Made by a program: the position numbers and the translations under genes. Positions 1 to 29,040 of a stretch of 64,000 nucleotides of DNA are shown here, in pieces. Within the stretch, counting starts at the first letter, position 1, and each line of letters begins with the position of its first letter. The DNA lies in assembly GCA_014155875.1 (NCBI GenBank), contig JACEFZ010003503.1, forward strand, positions 310,001 through 374,000, read 5' to 3'. The notes beneath the pieces are model-generated. The model searched no databases, had not been told where the DNA came from, and saw only the letters and a list, made by a program, of their open reading frames with translations. Source of the DNA: Cepaea nemoralis. Its lineage: Eukaryota > Mollusca > Gastropoda > Stylommatophora > Helicidae.

Positions 1-227
1 CGACCACATCACCCCATGTGTGCCATTTGTTCTGTGGAAATATTGGTGCAGCACTATACGCCAACAAGCCACATGGTATGGAAATGAGGTCTTTGTTAAT
101 TTTTGTAAATCTAGAAACAACTGCCATATTCTTCTGCACTTTTCTCCCCTAACGATCTCACACTGGTGGTGTTCTTACAATAACTATCAATTGGCGTTAA
201 AATAATATACATTTTTTTTAAAAGTTA

Positions 228-376
228 GCTGCATATCCCATACAGGATGTCACAATCAACTCCACATTTTTAGCTGTTGGTGATTCTCTAGGCAAGTTTT
301 ACATTCAGTAGTTTGCCATTGCTTTCTAAATTACCAACACTCATTTCATTGTGAATATCAACGCAAGGCATGTTTT
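228..376 (+). repeat. R1 repeat fragment
   Basis: This stretch aligns by eye with 21085-21370 (shared GTTCAGTAGTTTGCCAT-like and ACCAATGCAAGGC-like motifs) and, at its start, with the complements of 17810-17890 and 5140-5225. It is a dispersed family of unknown class; no coding capacity or clear ends are visible. Confidence 0.5.
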
Positions 377-592
377 CAAATCACGTGTCACTGATTTTAA
401 ATATCATATTTGTGATTCTGAAACATTTACTACCTTTAAGCCATATATTCCTGCAAGAAAGAAGATAAACAAACATATAGGGAAGTTTAGTCCAATCACA
501 ATTCAAACAGCGCAATCACTTGATGGGAGTTGGCAATCAGCACTAAGTGAGAGCCATGTGCACTCAATACATCACATAATGAGAGGACTTAC

Positions 593-18408
<17,816 letters not shown>

Positions 18409-19546
18409 CTGCAATACTGGAAAACATTTATTTCGATAAATATTCCACATTTCAAGAAGAAAAACATCATCAAACACATTAATATACTAATTTAAGTCTT
18501 TATTTTTTACCCTAGGATAGAGAAGTATCTTTATTTTATTTTGAGAAATTATGAGGAAGCAATGGAGACGTGGTTTTATAAAAGGACCATGACAACACTG
18601 TTGACAGACAGAAAGAGTAATGAAGATATCTTGAAATAAGTTCATTCACAAATAACACCTGGTTATAACAACCCACGGTGATGGTGAATATGATAGAACA
18701 AATCCATTTGCGCAGTAAATGTGCACCCAAAGCACGATGCCTGGGCTGAAATATAGAGACAATACAGCATGATCCCTCTTTCTGCCTTCCTAGTTTACTC
18801 CAGAGAAAAGGTAACATCAATACATCTGGAATAAGACAAGCTGCCAGATCAGCAAAGCAATGCTCAAACTGTCACAGCTTCAATCCTAGACCAGTTGCCA
18901 ACCAAGGTTTAGCATCAGGTCTGTTCTGCTATGACATTTAGTCTTTAGATTACATTTCCTTGCACCAGGATAAGGCTTGTACCCTCTCAATTACTCTCCC
19001 ATGCCCAAAACCTTTGGCACCAACATCTGGTACAACTGAAAGCAGGTAGTATTGTCTACTGTTATTGAGTAGCTCACTCATATCTGACTAAAACCTGTCA
19101 CAAATCCACTTAGTAACAAAACCCAAGATAGGTGGTCATCTTAGGGCCATAGGCCTAAAACAAACTGACAGTAACAAGGGATCCTGATCATGATTAGAAC
19201 ATCAAAGATGCTCACTATTCTGACAAATTGGTTCAAATGTCCACAGAGTGAGTTTCATACTGAATGACAAATCTGTTCAAATATAAATTTCTACTAAAAC
19301 TAAACGGAGATTCTGTGTTACACAAGTAAACCATTACTTAACATGTTTCTGAAAACTGAAGCAAGATCCTGACTGTCCCAAATTCTCTGGGGCATTTATA
19401 TGGCAAAATAACATCTTACATCCATAGGTGGACTGGAAAGCCTAACCCCCAACCAGTCTAAAAGCTAGCTGGCCTACCCCTTTCCTTCCAGGCAGTCACC
19501 AATGTTTCAAGTCTGCAACAGATGAGATTGTGTCCTTTCTTTTTTA
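18409..19546. other. Stretch upstream of first visible DNAJA3 exon
   Basis: The missing first exon and promoter may lie here or beyond, but no ATG-led presequence with a matching phase-0 donor could be chosen with confidence. A GACCAGTTGCCAACCAAGG motif at 18890 recurs at 47171. Confidence 0.35.
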
Positions 19547-20082
19547 GGCACTCTTCCGAATAACGGTCCTAAATTATTTAGTGTAAAAAGTATCCTTTAC
19601 AGGGTCTCATTAGTTGATGTCGTTGATCACTTCCGGTTCAATGTGATGTAGACTGCTAGACAGATCGATGGATGCAATAAATGTTTCCTGGGCCCGGAGG
19701 GCCCTGAATGTCATCGGAGTGTATACTTATCAGTTATATGTGGAAATAGATGATATACACTCTGGTGGTAGTCAAGGCCCTCCGAAACATTTATTGCATC
19801 CATCGATCGGTCTAGCAGTCCACGTCACATTGAACCGAAGTGATCGACAACGCATCAATGCACGTTCCGATATGTACAATTTTTTCACAAACAGTATTTA
19901 CAACTTTTGTGCCACAATGTCCACATATAACTGTGAAATATTATTGGTACATAATTCCATTTTCTCAGTTCTATATTTTAGTTTGTAGTGTTTAATATTT
20001 TTTTTATTATATCACCTAATGAGGCCCTGTAAGGGATGCTTTTTACACTAAATACTTTCGGACCGTTATTCGGAAGAGTGCC
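19547..20082. mobile_element. Merlin-type MITE with 8-bp target duplication
   Basis: It starts GGCACTCTTCCGAATAACGG and ends with the inverse. The direct repeat CTTTTTTA flanks it at 19539-19546 and 20083-20090. The TIR outer part matches that of the large Merlin element at 24244, and 19895-19925 matches the transposase C-terminal coding region at 29005-29030 (ATTTACAACTTTTGTGCCACAAT). Internally, 19627-19850 forms a second long inverted repeat (GATCACTTCCGGTTCAATGTG with its mate). It has no coding capacity. Confidence 0.9.
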
Positions 20083-20301
20083 CTTTTTTAAAACTTAGCA
20101 AAAGGCACACATGATCATAGTGATGCATTTTTCAGCTATGTGTTCATCTCATCTTTGAAAGTTTATTTAATTTACAAAAACGAAGTGACTATTCGCAATA
20201 GAATTGCTATGGAAAAAATTTATATTCACAGTAGAAGTAGGTCATGTGATTATTCCTATGCGTGTAGCTATATTATAAATTTTTGTTGATGTGTTAACGT
20301 G

Positions 20302-20374
20302 TCCTCAGTAGAGTAGTGATAAGTGTCTCCGCCTGTCTCGCGGGAGCGCGAGGTTCGATTCCTCGTCGGTGAAG
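20302..20374 (+). tRNA. tRNA-Asp-like sequence (GTC), probably a pseudogene or SINE head
   Basis: The 73-nt unit has an anticodon arm TCCGC-CTGTCTC-GCGGG with anticodon GTC and a perfect T arm CGAGG-TTCGATT-CCTCG. The acceptor stem has several mismatches. Degenerate relatives lie at about 22058-22125 and, inverted, at 21645-21725, each followed or preceded by a T/A-rich run, which favours a repeat-borne tRNA relic over a working gene. Confidence 0.55.
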
Positions 20375-20814
20375 TAAATTTTTTTTTTCATTTTCAGCAA
20401 ATACGTAAAAATATTAAACATTAGGAACTAAAATATAGAACTGAGAAACTCGAAGCATGTGAATAAAGTGTGATGATCGAAGCATATTACTGTCAGCTTG
20501 GACCAGAATTATCAGGACATACATAGTAGGACGGTAATGTAAACAAACATGGATGCCTGGTAACAGTAAGTGTACAGAGATGAAAGTTAATTCTTGAACT
20601 TGCCTGGGGACACAATTATTTGCAGGGGTCATTATTTGTATGGGAGAGTTTATTCGCAACCAAGTTGTGAATAAACAAAGTCTCTATTCGCAACAAAGAG
20701 TAGATACAAACAAGCTGTGGGAAATCCTTAAACAATATGGAGTGAGTACACATCTAACAAACCTATGTAGAAGCTTATACTTATACAATTAAGCAGCCAT
20801 GTGCAGGGAATGCC

Positions 20815-20999
20815 CAAGTCTGCCCCTGCCTGAAGTCCGAGTGGGTTTACCTGATGGTGAGGGACAATGGTTATAGGAAAAATAATGCACATGCAAATAT
20901 CAGTCCAGTGCACTCCAGTAGTGGCAGCTATTAGTATTAGCACGTATATTGGCTACGCTTGCATTCAAAGCGAACGAACAAACAACAACAAATTCAGAT
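20815..20999 (+). mobile_element. SINE S2, 5'-truncated copy
   Basis: From about 20815 the sequence follows the body of the SINE at 5606-5895 (GATGGTGAGGGACAATGG-TATAGGAAAA, GCTACGCTTGCATTCAAAGCGA) but lacks the tRNA-like head. It sits inside the composite block. Confidence 0.7.
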
Positions 21000-21084
21000 A
21001 TCCAATAAATCTCTCATGATATATTTGATATTTCCGTGAACTAATCCCGACACAGTGTTGTATGACTTGGTTTGGCAAATCAAC

Positions 21085-21370
21085 AGAATGTGTTTGTTTT
21101 TTTTAACTTCCGGGCATGTTTACGTTCAGTAGTTTGCCATTTCTTTCTCAACTACAGGCACTCATACCTCTGTATGAAAACCAATGCAAGGCGGTCTGCT
21201 TCAAAATCGCCGCAGCTAGCTTTCGAATGCAGTATGCAGGATTACGAAATGCATTCATAACCCCTTCACTACAGACCCGGCGACTATTCATGTTTGTTTC
21301 AGAAGGTACAGTTAGTTGGATGTCTTTTACAGGACATCACAATCAACCACGGCATTTATTCCAGAAGTAG
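21085..21370 (+). repeat. R1 repeat, longest copy
   Basis: This copy includes GTTCAGTAGTTTGCCATT, ACCAATGCAAGGCGG, CATTCATAACCCCTTCACTAC and ACAGGACATCACAATCAACC, all shared with copies at 228-376, 4390-5225 and 17810-17890, though the order of blocks differs. No ends or coding sequence are evident. Confidence 0.55.
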
Positions 21371-23899
21371 TTGTTGTTGTTGCCTTCCACTTATGATGCC
21401 GTTAGGCGTCGTGGAGAAGTTTAATTGAAGCTCCAGCGCCAGTGACTAGCGCCTTTCCTCCAGTTTCCTACCGGTTTTCTAGACCCGTCAAGGTTCCTCA
21501 CCTAATATAAGACTGCAACGGCTTACTTTAATAAATAATTACTATCAGTTACTAGTAAGTTAGCTAATTTTGTCAAAATGCCGAATAACTGTCTTTGTAC
21601 ATAGTTATCTTGTTGCTTTCATTTAATTAATTTCTGGGGGGAAAAAAAATTTTGCCGGCGGGGAATCGGACCACAGTAACTAGGTAACAAGCGGAGATAC
21701 TCACTGTTATGCTACTGGAGCCACAATGAAAGCTTAACACAAATGTATGTCAAACACATGTTTCGATGACGTCATGTATGTCACATGACTAGCCTTTGGT
21801 TGCAAATACAGACTTCGTTTATTCGCAAGTTGGTTGCGAATAGACACTTCGTATTTGTATTGGGGATACCAGTTCTGGAAGGAAGTGTCTATTCAGACCC
21901 AGCTCTGTATAAACTACTCCATTTATTCAGAGCAAAACTATCACGTGATTTTTCCTGGTCCCGGAAACCCCGGGTGGTCCTGATGACTTAACGTATGTGA
22001 CGTCATCGGGACATGAGCGTGGCTATGTTATATACTTTTGTTGATTCACAATCATATCCTCAGTAGCACAATGGTAAGTGTCTCTGCCTGATAAGCGGTA
22101 GCTGTTCGATTCCTTGCTGGAAACTTTTTTTTTTTTTAAATTTTTCAGCAATTAATTGGGTGCAAGTGACTTTTTAATAAAAAAAATATTAGGAACTATG
22201 ATTATGAACAAATGTTTTGTCACTTATATTATCTTATTTATATTATATAAACGTTATCACTTTTTTATGTCTTTCAACACATCTTTCTCATATCTCTGTC
22301 TCTCACACTAGCTTCGTTATCTATCTATCTCCTCTCTCTTTTCAACCTGCTTCACATATACCAGGTTTTCCTGCACTTTATGTGCGTAGCATTTCCTTGT
22401 TTATTTGTTAATTCATCAGGCCAGTAAGTCGGAAGCCTGGTGTTTGAATTGCCTAATCATGTCTTTCTGAGGCGACGCATATTACTGTCAGCTTGGACCG
22501 GACTTATGAGGGAGGACATCAATAGTAGTAGCGTGTTCCATCGTGCCATTTCATCCGAAGTAAAGAAAAATCATGTACGGTGTCATCCCGCCAAAAAAAA
22601 CAGTGTCCTGGAAGTCGCTATCTAAGTATTACCATGCATTCTTTCGACGTCATTCATTCATTCATCACCTGGCAACAACATACGTCATCTGGGGTTTTCC
22701 AGGAAAGGTTAGCCTAGTATTCCGTGCACGGCGATTGGTTTAAATTATCATGACCTTTTAAATAAACATAATTATTTGACAAAAAGTAAGTACTTTTATA
22801 TTTTAAAGCTTGTTTTCTTAATTTTTTAAATACTTTTAGATGGATATTTGAATTATGCACCAATTTTTACATATATTTAGAGAGTTTCATTGCTTAAATA
22901 GCTTGAAATGTCGTTAAAAAATCAATCTTTGTCAATGAAACTCCAAGATGGTGCCTGCCGGTCTGGACACTGTTTAACGCTCAAACATGCAATTAAAACT
23001 ACTAAAGTTAAAAATAATACAAGTTTAAAGATTATTAATAATTTATTTGTATACTTGTACTATTTTTTATCATTTAACATGACGGATCATATGGATGAAG
23101 TCGGATTTAATATCCGTCAGCGGCCAGTCTAAGACAACCATATTGGCCGGAAGTGGCAATAACAATGGACGGACTCTCCAGTCTCAAAGTATGAATATAG
23201 TATGGCAAAATCTGTATCAAGATTTTGACGCTCAGATGTAAATATCTATGCTCATAATTTACATCCAAGCATAATTGAGGTACCATTAGATTTTGAATTT
23301 CAAGGCCTATCTATCTGTCGTGGTCTCATTAGTAAATACTCAAATTTTAAATCGTGATGGGGCTCGCTAATAGTAGGAAATAGTAGGTCGGTAATGTAAA
23401 CAAAGATGGAAGCCTGTAAACAGTAAGAGTAAAGAAACGCAAGTTAACAATTCTTTAACTCGCATGGGGACACAATTATTTTTATTGGGGATACCAATCT
23501 GGAAAATTATTCTTGATATTTAAACAGCTTCGTTTATTCAGACTCCAGCTCCGTATAAACTACTCTGTCTATTCAGACCCAGCTCCGTATAAACTCTCCC
23601 GTTCTGGAAAATTATTCTTGATATTTAAACAGGACTAATGTAATGTAAAAATAAAACAGGATGCCGGAAGAATGAACAGAAGTAAGAAGAAGGGTGATTC
23701 ATTAAAAATTACGGAGAATTCGGCAGAATTAAACTCACAACAGTGAACATTCCTATTTAAATTAACCACCTTCTTAGACTTCTTAATGGCTCAAACTAAA
23801 ATTGACTAGTGAGCAGACGCTGTGACATGTTTGTTACTTCCCGCAATTCTATTGCGAATATAATTTTTCTCTATTCGTAATTCTATTGCGAATAGAGCC

Positions 23900-24235
23900 T
23901 CCCTTACAAAAAACATCAACTCAGTATCATATTGCATCTCACTGTTTTAATCAGTCACAGTCACAATGTTTAGAATGAATTAGACATTAGAACCGTGCTG
24001 TCCTAAACACCTGATGAATGAATTGACTGAATAAGAATTTAATGATGATCTATTCTTTGAATTGTTTTTAAGCTCTGAACCTCCTGGTCTTGTGACTTAA
24101 AAAATATTTTATGAAACGTTTCGAATTAAAAGTACATATTAAATAAATAAACACAAACAACTAGTATTTATTATTTATTAATTACTCAAACTTTACTGCT
24201 TATTTAATCTAATCCGACTAATCGTATATAATATA
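23900..24235. other. Spacer before the Merlin element
   Basis: AT-rich sequence; I see no gene or element end until the target duplication at 24236. Confidence 0.4.
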
Positions 24236-24436
24236 TAACTATAGGCACTCTTCCGATTGACGGGTCTAAATAGTTCCGCAGTGAATAATAAATCTTACGT
24301 GTAAACATTTCCCTTATAGGGCCTCATTGGGTGATTGGAGTTATTTCCCCGGTTGCTAGACACAGATTAATACGAAACACAGCAGAATGTTAACGTTGCC
24401 AACGTCCGATGTCATTAGTTTCGGGGGTCGAATGTT

Positions 24437-24948
24437 TTGACAGATTTTCGTGGCGGTGTTGTCAATGTCATTTCGTTCTTTGCCAACTCCCAACTCCCAA
24501 GTGAAAAAGTTGTGATGATAATGTTTTACTGGTTGTTCGATGTGAAGTTGAAACATGTGATGTTTTTCGAACGCCTGACAAGCTGTGACACTATCGTCAA
24601 CTACAATAACTATTTTCGGGTAGAGTGTCACAACTGGTTGCTGCGTAACAATCCACTGTTGGGAGGATTTGATGCTCAGGAACAGTCAGTGGTCGTTGAA
24701 GTTGACGAGAGCTACTTTTTCCACCGAAAGTACCACCGTGGTCACTTTCATCGTGGTCAGTGGGTAGTTGGCCTGGTTGAACTGGGTAGTGGTCGTTGCT
24801 GGTTGGAAGTTGTGGAAAGGCGAGATGTGACAACACTGGAACACATTATAAGTGATCACGTCTTACCAGGAACGACCATTGTCACCGATGCCTGGCGAGG
24901 CTACAACAACGTAGGTCAACTAAACCATGGCATCTACGATCATACAGT
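24437..24948 (+). pseudogene. Merlin transposase, N-terminal and central part
   Basis: The frame has an ISXO2/IS1595-type DDE fold: EVDESYFFHRKYHRGHF (first Asp, residue 90, codon at 24704), WVVGLVE, and IVTDAWRGYNN (second Asp, residue 151, codon at 24887). It runs up to NHGIYDHTVV and is then cut by the insertion of LINE-B. The third catalytic residue lies at 28720. The first methionine is at the start of the frame, and an upstream exon or start is possible. Confidence 0.85.
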
Positions 24949-25400
24949 TGTTAGTTAGTTAGTTATCAGTTGGGGTATCTTCGTTGCACTCCGGACATGT
25001 CCATAGGTGCTCAGATCCTCCCCCCAGCATATGCATCAGCGTCCGGTGGCTAATAGTGCCAGTTCTGTGTTGGTTGACGAGGCGCTTTGTTTTCCCGATG
25101 TACCTCTCGCGTCTGGCTGTGCCGATTCTTACTCCCAGGTCTTTCATCCTGGAAAGCGATGTGGAATCACTGGCGTCAAAATCCTCTGTTCTTGCCATAT
25201 CTTTAAGGGCGTTAATAACATCGGCACGATCCATGGGCTGGCCATCTACAGGGGGTGCAGAGCCGGCCAATTTATCAGCTCGTTCATTTCCCTCGACTCC
25301 CGCATGTCCCGGGACGAGGATGAAGGTGACTTTGCGGACAACAGACTTCCGCAGCGAATCAGTCCACGTACAGATCCAGCTTCGACCTTCTGAATCATGC

Positions 25401-26576
25401 TCATTGAATCAGTACACACACGTTGGTATAATGCTGTGATTCCAGCCATATGAAAGCCTGTGTAACTGCCATCACCTCCATCGTCATGCTGCTCGTGGTC
25501 ATAGAGTGGGCACCACTGGATTCTTGAACGGTTCGGCCCGCTGAACGGGCTGTAAATGCCCACGCACTTCTCTGCTGCTTTACAACAGATCCATCTGTAT
25601 AGATGAGCACTTCGGGGCTATCTGAGTGATCATAGATGAGCGCGTTAACCTCTGCATTGACAGCGGCAGGGTTCTGCTCTCTGCACCGTCTGTCGAGTGT
25701 GATAATGCAGGAGAAGGTACACTTAAAAGCTGGAGGCACCGGCACCCATTCCTTGCCGGGGTTGATACTGGTAAGACTGCAGACCTGTCTGACGACATCT
25801 TCCGCCCGACCCATCCATGATTTGCCCCTCTTTAGCCTGTCACCCTTTTCTCTGAATACAGCGTCATGCAGAGGGTGCTGCTCATCTGCACTTATTTTTA
25901 AGTATGCACGAGCTCTCCAGATCTTGATCCTGAGTTCCATTGTCGGGAAGTCAAGGAGGTATCTCATTGCTACACAGCTGGTGTCTCTCGTGCAGCCCAA
26001 AATGATGCGCATGGCTTCGTTTTGTACCTTTTCAAGTCTTCCAATCTGTGTAGGGCTGACAGTGAGGATGGCCAGGGCATACTCGATGCGTGAAAGCACA
26101 AGTCCTTGGAACAGAAGTAATAGCAGTCTTTGCTCGATATTGGCAGTCGCCATGACTCTCATTGCTGCCAAACCTTTTCGAGCCTTCGTTATGACATAAT
26201 CGACATGATCTCTGAAGGACAGGCTACGATCAAGCCTCACGCCAAGATATGTCATTGACTGGGTTCTACTCAGAATGCTCCCATCCATTCTTACTGCCGG
26301 CAGGTCTGTTTTCACAATATGGTTGTTTAGTGAGAACCATGTAACCGTTGCCTTTGCAGGGTTGACAAGGGCATCGGCATCAGCACACCATGTGGAAATT
26401 CGATCTAGTTCGCCCTGCATATAGTTGGCAACCGCCTGTCTATCTCGACCCTGTCGATACACGAGGATGTCGTCAACGAATGATAGAGTCCTACCCCTCC
26501 CATCCAACTGTTGTTCAGTGATCGGCACCGTAAACACGTTGAATAGTACTGGTGACAGTGGTGAACCCTGCGGCAA
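25401..26576 (-). pseudogene. LINE-B RT catalytic part and RNase H start
   Basis: The 391-residue frame begins at MPQGSPLSPVLFN and carries the catalytic box as SFVDDILVYRQG. The copy at 34440 has SFADDI, so an Ala-to-Val change lies next to the aspartates here. Thumb motifs (YLGVRLDRSLSF, RIEYALAILTVSP) follow, then RNase H (LIYTDGSVVKQQRSAWAF, TMEVMAVTQAF). The end is frameshifted; the remainder is at 25563-24959. Confidence 0.85.
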
Positions 26577-26598
26577 TCCTGGACATATCGTTATCGGC

Positions 26599-27203
26599 TC
26601 AGAAGACCAACTCCCGCAACCCGAGTAGAACTGCAGCTATCCATCGTACAAGGTGAGGGTGCACTTTCAGTCTGAGGAGGGTTTGCATCAAGTGCTCGAA
26701 AGATACTCTGTTATATGCGTCCTCTAAGTCTATGGCGGCCGCACATGTCTCTTCTCTGACCTGAAATCCTTCGTAGACATCTTGAGCAAAGACCGCCGCA
26801 TTCAGCCATGACTCTTTGTTGCGTCTGTATCCTCCAAGTGTGGGCGGGAAGCAGCCGAGCTGTTCCAAGTCCCAAGCAAGTCTGTGTGCTACAATTTTCT
26901 CCAGTAGCTTACAGTATTCTGCATCGTAATGATTCTGTAGCCGCTTATCTTGGAGTGGTCTTTGTTTGGTTTTGGCAGCGGCAGCAAGTAGCTGTGTAGC
27001 CATTCTTCTTTGACCTGACCCCTCTGGATACTGGTGTTGAATTCTCTGGCCAGTTCTTCCATGTCATCATCTGATATCACCATTAGGTCACCATATCGGA
27101 TGCCGTCTGGGCCTGGGGTGGTGTTAGGTGATTTCTTGAGCATCGAACGCAATATGTCAACTGTGATTGTCCATTCTTCGTCTGTCCCGACCCCCTCGCA
27201 CAA
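26599..27203 (-). pseudogene. LINE-B RT fingers and palm, two frames
   Basis: KKSPNTTPGPDGIRYGDL and LLPLPKPNKDHSKISGYR lie in one frame (27203-26889). FPPTLGGYRRNKESW and AAIDLEDAYNRV lie in another (27003-26599). A shift near 26920 separates them. The equivalent stretch at 33720-34205 is in a single frame. Confidence 0.8.
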
Positions 27204-27311
27204 CTGAGAGAGTGTTGTTGTGGTCCTCTGTCTGGCGGGCTCGTCTTTCTGGTCAGTCTGTTCTATGTAGCGTGCAAGAAGGGCCTTACCTTTATCCGCA
27301 TCCGACTTTTT

Positions 27312-28658
27312 TCATGCGAGGTCTGTGCCTTGAAAGTCTGGAATACCCCTACGTTGTGCAGCACCGTTCATGCTCTTGTGGAGGCGCCAGAATGTCGTAA
27401 GAGATTGCTCGGAGCACACCTTCCTGCAGAACTCGTCCCATTTGTCGGCCTTGGCCTGTTTGGCGCAGGATTTGAATAAAGTCGTCGTCCTAACGACCTC
27501 AGTCTTCAGGTTCGCCAACTCAACCTGTGGCATGTTAGCCTTTCTGGCCTTTTGCCAGTCTTTGACAGCCTGCCTCTTTCCCAGCCATGCCTTCTCGACC
27601 TCTCCATTCCACCATGGTGGCTGCAGCCATCTTTCTTGTCTCCTACGGGAGGAAGTTAGTTTCCTTCTTCTGATCTTGCTTATGGCGTCTTGACCAGTGG
27701 TGTTGTACGGGAAGGCATTGGTCTTGTTTCTTTGACTCATGGCCCCGTCTTTCTTGATCAGGATGACACAAGGGTAGTGGTCACTATCGTGGTATCCCAG
27801 TGTGCCCCACCGGCACCTTGGTGCGATGGTGGGCGACACCAGAGCCAAGTCAATGATGCTGTCAGAGTCGCCTGGTCGAGTTGCCATTCTAGTGACCTTC
27901 CCATCATTCAGAAAGATTAGGGCAGCAGATGCCAGGGCGTCCTCCAAATCTTCTCCCTGTCTATTGGTGATGCAATTCCCCCATTGACTGCCTCTGGCAT
28001 TGAAGTCCCCGCAGTAGATGATATGCCTTTCATCCATATCGAACAAACTCTGCCATTGTCGCACGTCGACCTTCCCATTTTGCGCATAGACGTTAACGAT
28101 TACAAGCTGCACTGGTGTCATTATTCTTAATGCATGCACTTGCAGGGCATTGCTGTTCCAGGCGGACATATCGATCTCAGACACTAGTATGTTGTCGCGG
28201 ACCAGAATGGCCTGTCTGAGGTGCCGCCTGTTAAAGAAACCCTGAAATCCCGCAACATTGACTGTTCCGTCGGTGAGCTGTGTTTCTTGCAAGACTACAA
28301 TATCGTTTCCGTAGAGTAGTTTTTCAAGAATGGGTCGGCGTTGACTAAATGATGCACAGTTCCAGTACAGTACTCGAACATTTCCGATACCCAATCTGTC
28401 ACATTTTAAGCGCCTTCTGCGCGCGCCCGCCCTCTTACCACGTTGTGTCCTAGCTGGTCGTCTGGCCGTCATGTTAGGCTTAACTATCGCCACCGGGCGC
28501 CGATGATACGCCGAAAGAAGACCGGACGCGCGTGCACGAACTCCGTTGCACGGTCCGAACTCCATTTCACCACGAAAAAAACACTTAATCCATACACATT
28601 TCGGAAAAAACACGTTCCATTTTACGGGACGAAGAAATGTCCCGCCATCTTGCTTCAA
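27312..28658 (-). pseudogene. LINE-B endonuclease
   Basis: The frame contains VLYWNCASFSQRRP, VVLQETQL, IIYCGDFNARGSQWGN and HDSDHYPCV, the N, E, GDFN and SDH motifs of AP-type endonucleases, after an Arg-rich N terminus with MTARRPARTQRGKRAGARRR. A lysine-rich linker follows (WWNGEVEKAWLGKRQ). A start at the MTARRP methionine is more plausible than the frame's first methionine. Confidence 0.85.
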
Positions 28659-28667
28659 GGGAACTCA

Positions 28668-28832
28668 TGCCAATAACTTTGTTGACCCTGTACACAGTGA
28701 CATTCACACCCAAACAATTGAAGGGTTGTGGATGCAAGTAAAAAGGAAACAAAGATATCAAGGTGGCACTAGTCGTACAGTGTTTAACACTTATTTAGCA
28801 GAATTTCAGAGGCGCCACAGTCACAAAGTACA
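28668..28832 (+). pseudogene. Merlin transposase, segment with catalytic Glu
   Basis: Immediately after LINE-B the frame resumes with NNFVDPVHSDIHTQTIEGLW, where the Glu codon at 28720 completes the DDE triad, followed by MQVKRKQRYQGG and TYLAEFQRRH. It is interrupted at 28833 by a LINE-A 3' end. Confidence 0.85.
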
Positions 28833-28981
28833 AAGGCGAACCTTCTGGCCTAATGAGACAACAGTGGAAGATAAACTCTATGGTCCGCTGAATGAGCTAA
28901 AAAAGACTGTTAGATTCATACAAGAGACGACATTGCAGTTGTAGACATGTTTCAAGCGAACGAAAGAAGAAGAAGAAGAAG
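28833..28981 (+). mobile_element. LINE-A 3' end inserted in Merlin transposase
   Basis: About 149 bp match the end of LINE-A (CCTTCTGGCCTAATGAGACA, GTTTCAAGCGAACGAAAG) and finish in (GAA)n. They are flanked by the direct repeat ACAAAGTACA at 28823-28832 and 28982-28991. This is a textbook 5'-truncated LINE insertion with a 10-bp duplication. Confidence 0.9.
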
Positions 28982-28991
28982 ACAAAGTACA

Positions 28992-29040
28992 TGTTTTCGG
29001 ACAATATTTACAACTTTTGTGCCACAATTTCGAGATATAA
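28992..29040 (+). pseudogene. Merlin transposase, last codons
   Basis: After the LINE-A scrap and its 10-bp target duplication the frame continues with HVFGQYLQLL and ends at TAA 29038-29040. The same stretch, decayed, occurs in the MITE at 19895-19925, which supports the assignment. Confidence 0.75.

Larger units (their letters stand above)
20189..23895. mobile_element. Composite repeat block with tRNA-like units and inverted ends
   Basis: The left edge reads CTATTCGCAATAGAATTG (20190-20206). Its inverse GCAATTCTATTGCGAATA occurs at 23843-23860, and a close version at 23878-23895. Internal segments are repeated: GCATATTACTGTCAGCTTGGACC at 20482 and 22467; GGTAATGTAAACAAA-ATGGA at 20530 and 23392; GGGGACACAATTATTT at 20607 and 23467; CAGCTC-GTATAAACT at 21900, 23545 and 23580. 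Three tRNA-like units lie inside. No transposase frame is visible. It could be one non-autonomous element or several overlapping relics of one family. Confidence 0.5.
24950..28665 (-). mobile_element. LINE-B: EN-RT-RNase H non-LTR retrotransposon inside Merlin
   Basis: On the minus strand the order is endonuclease (28472 onward), RT, RNase H and a short C-terminal CPEC motif, ending in a (TAAC)n tail at 24950-24966. RNase H after RT puts it in the I/Jockey-related group. It is close to full length. Frames are broken near 27312, 27203-26889, 26600 and 25400. The tail lies at the Merlin junction. The 5' junction is near 28665; no clear target duplication was found. Confidence 0.88.

Noticed and set aside
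24959..25270. A separate small zinc-binding gene with a CPEC motif
   Set aside because: It is the frameshifted C-terminal end of LINE-B and ends next to the element tail.
25007..25439. Plus-strand frames of 128 and 151 residues opposite LINE-B RNase H
   Set aside because: They are shadows of the real minus-strand coding region.
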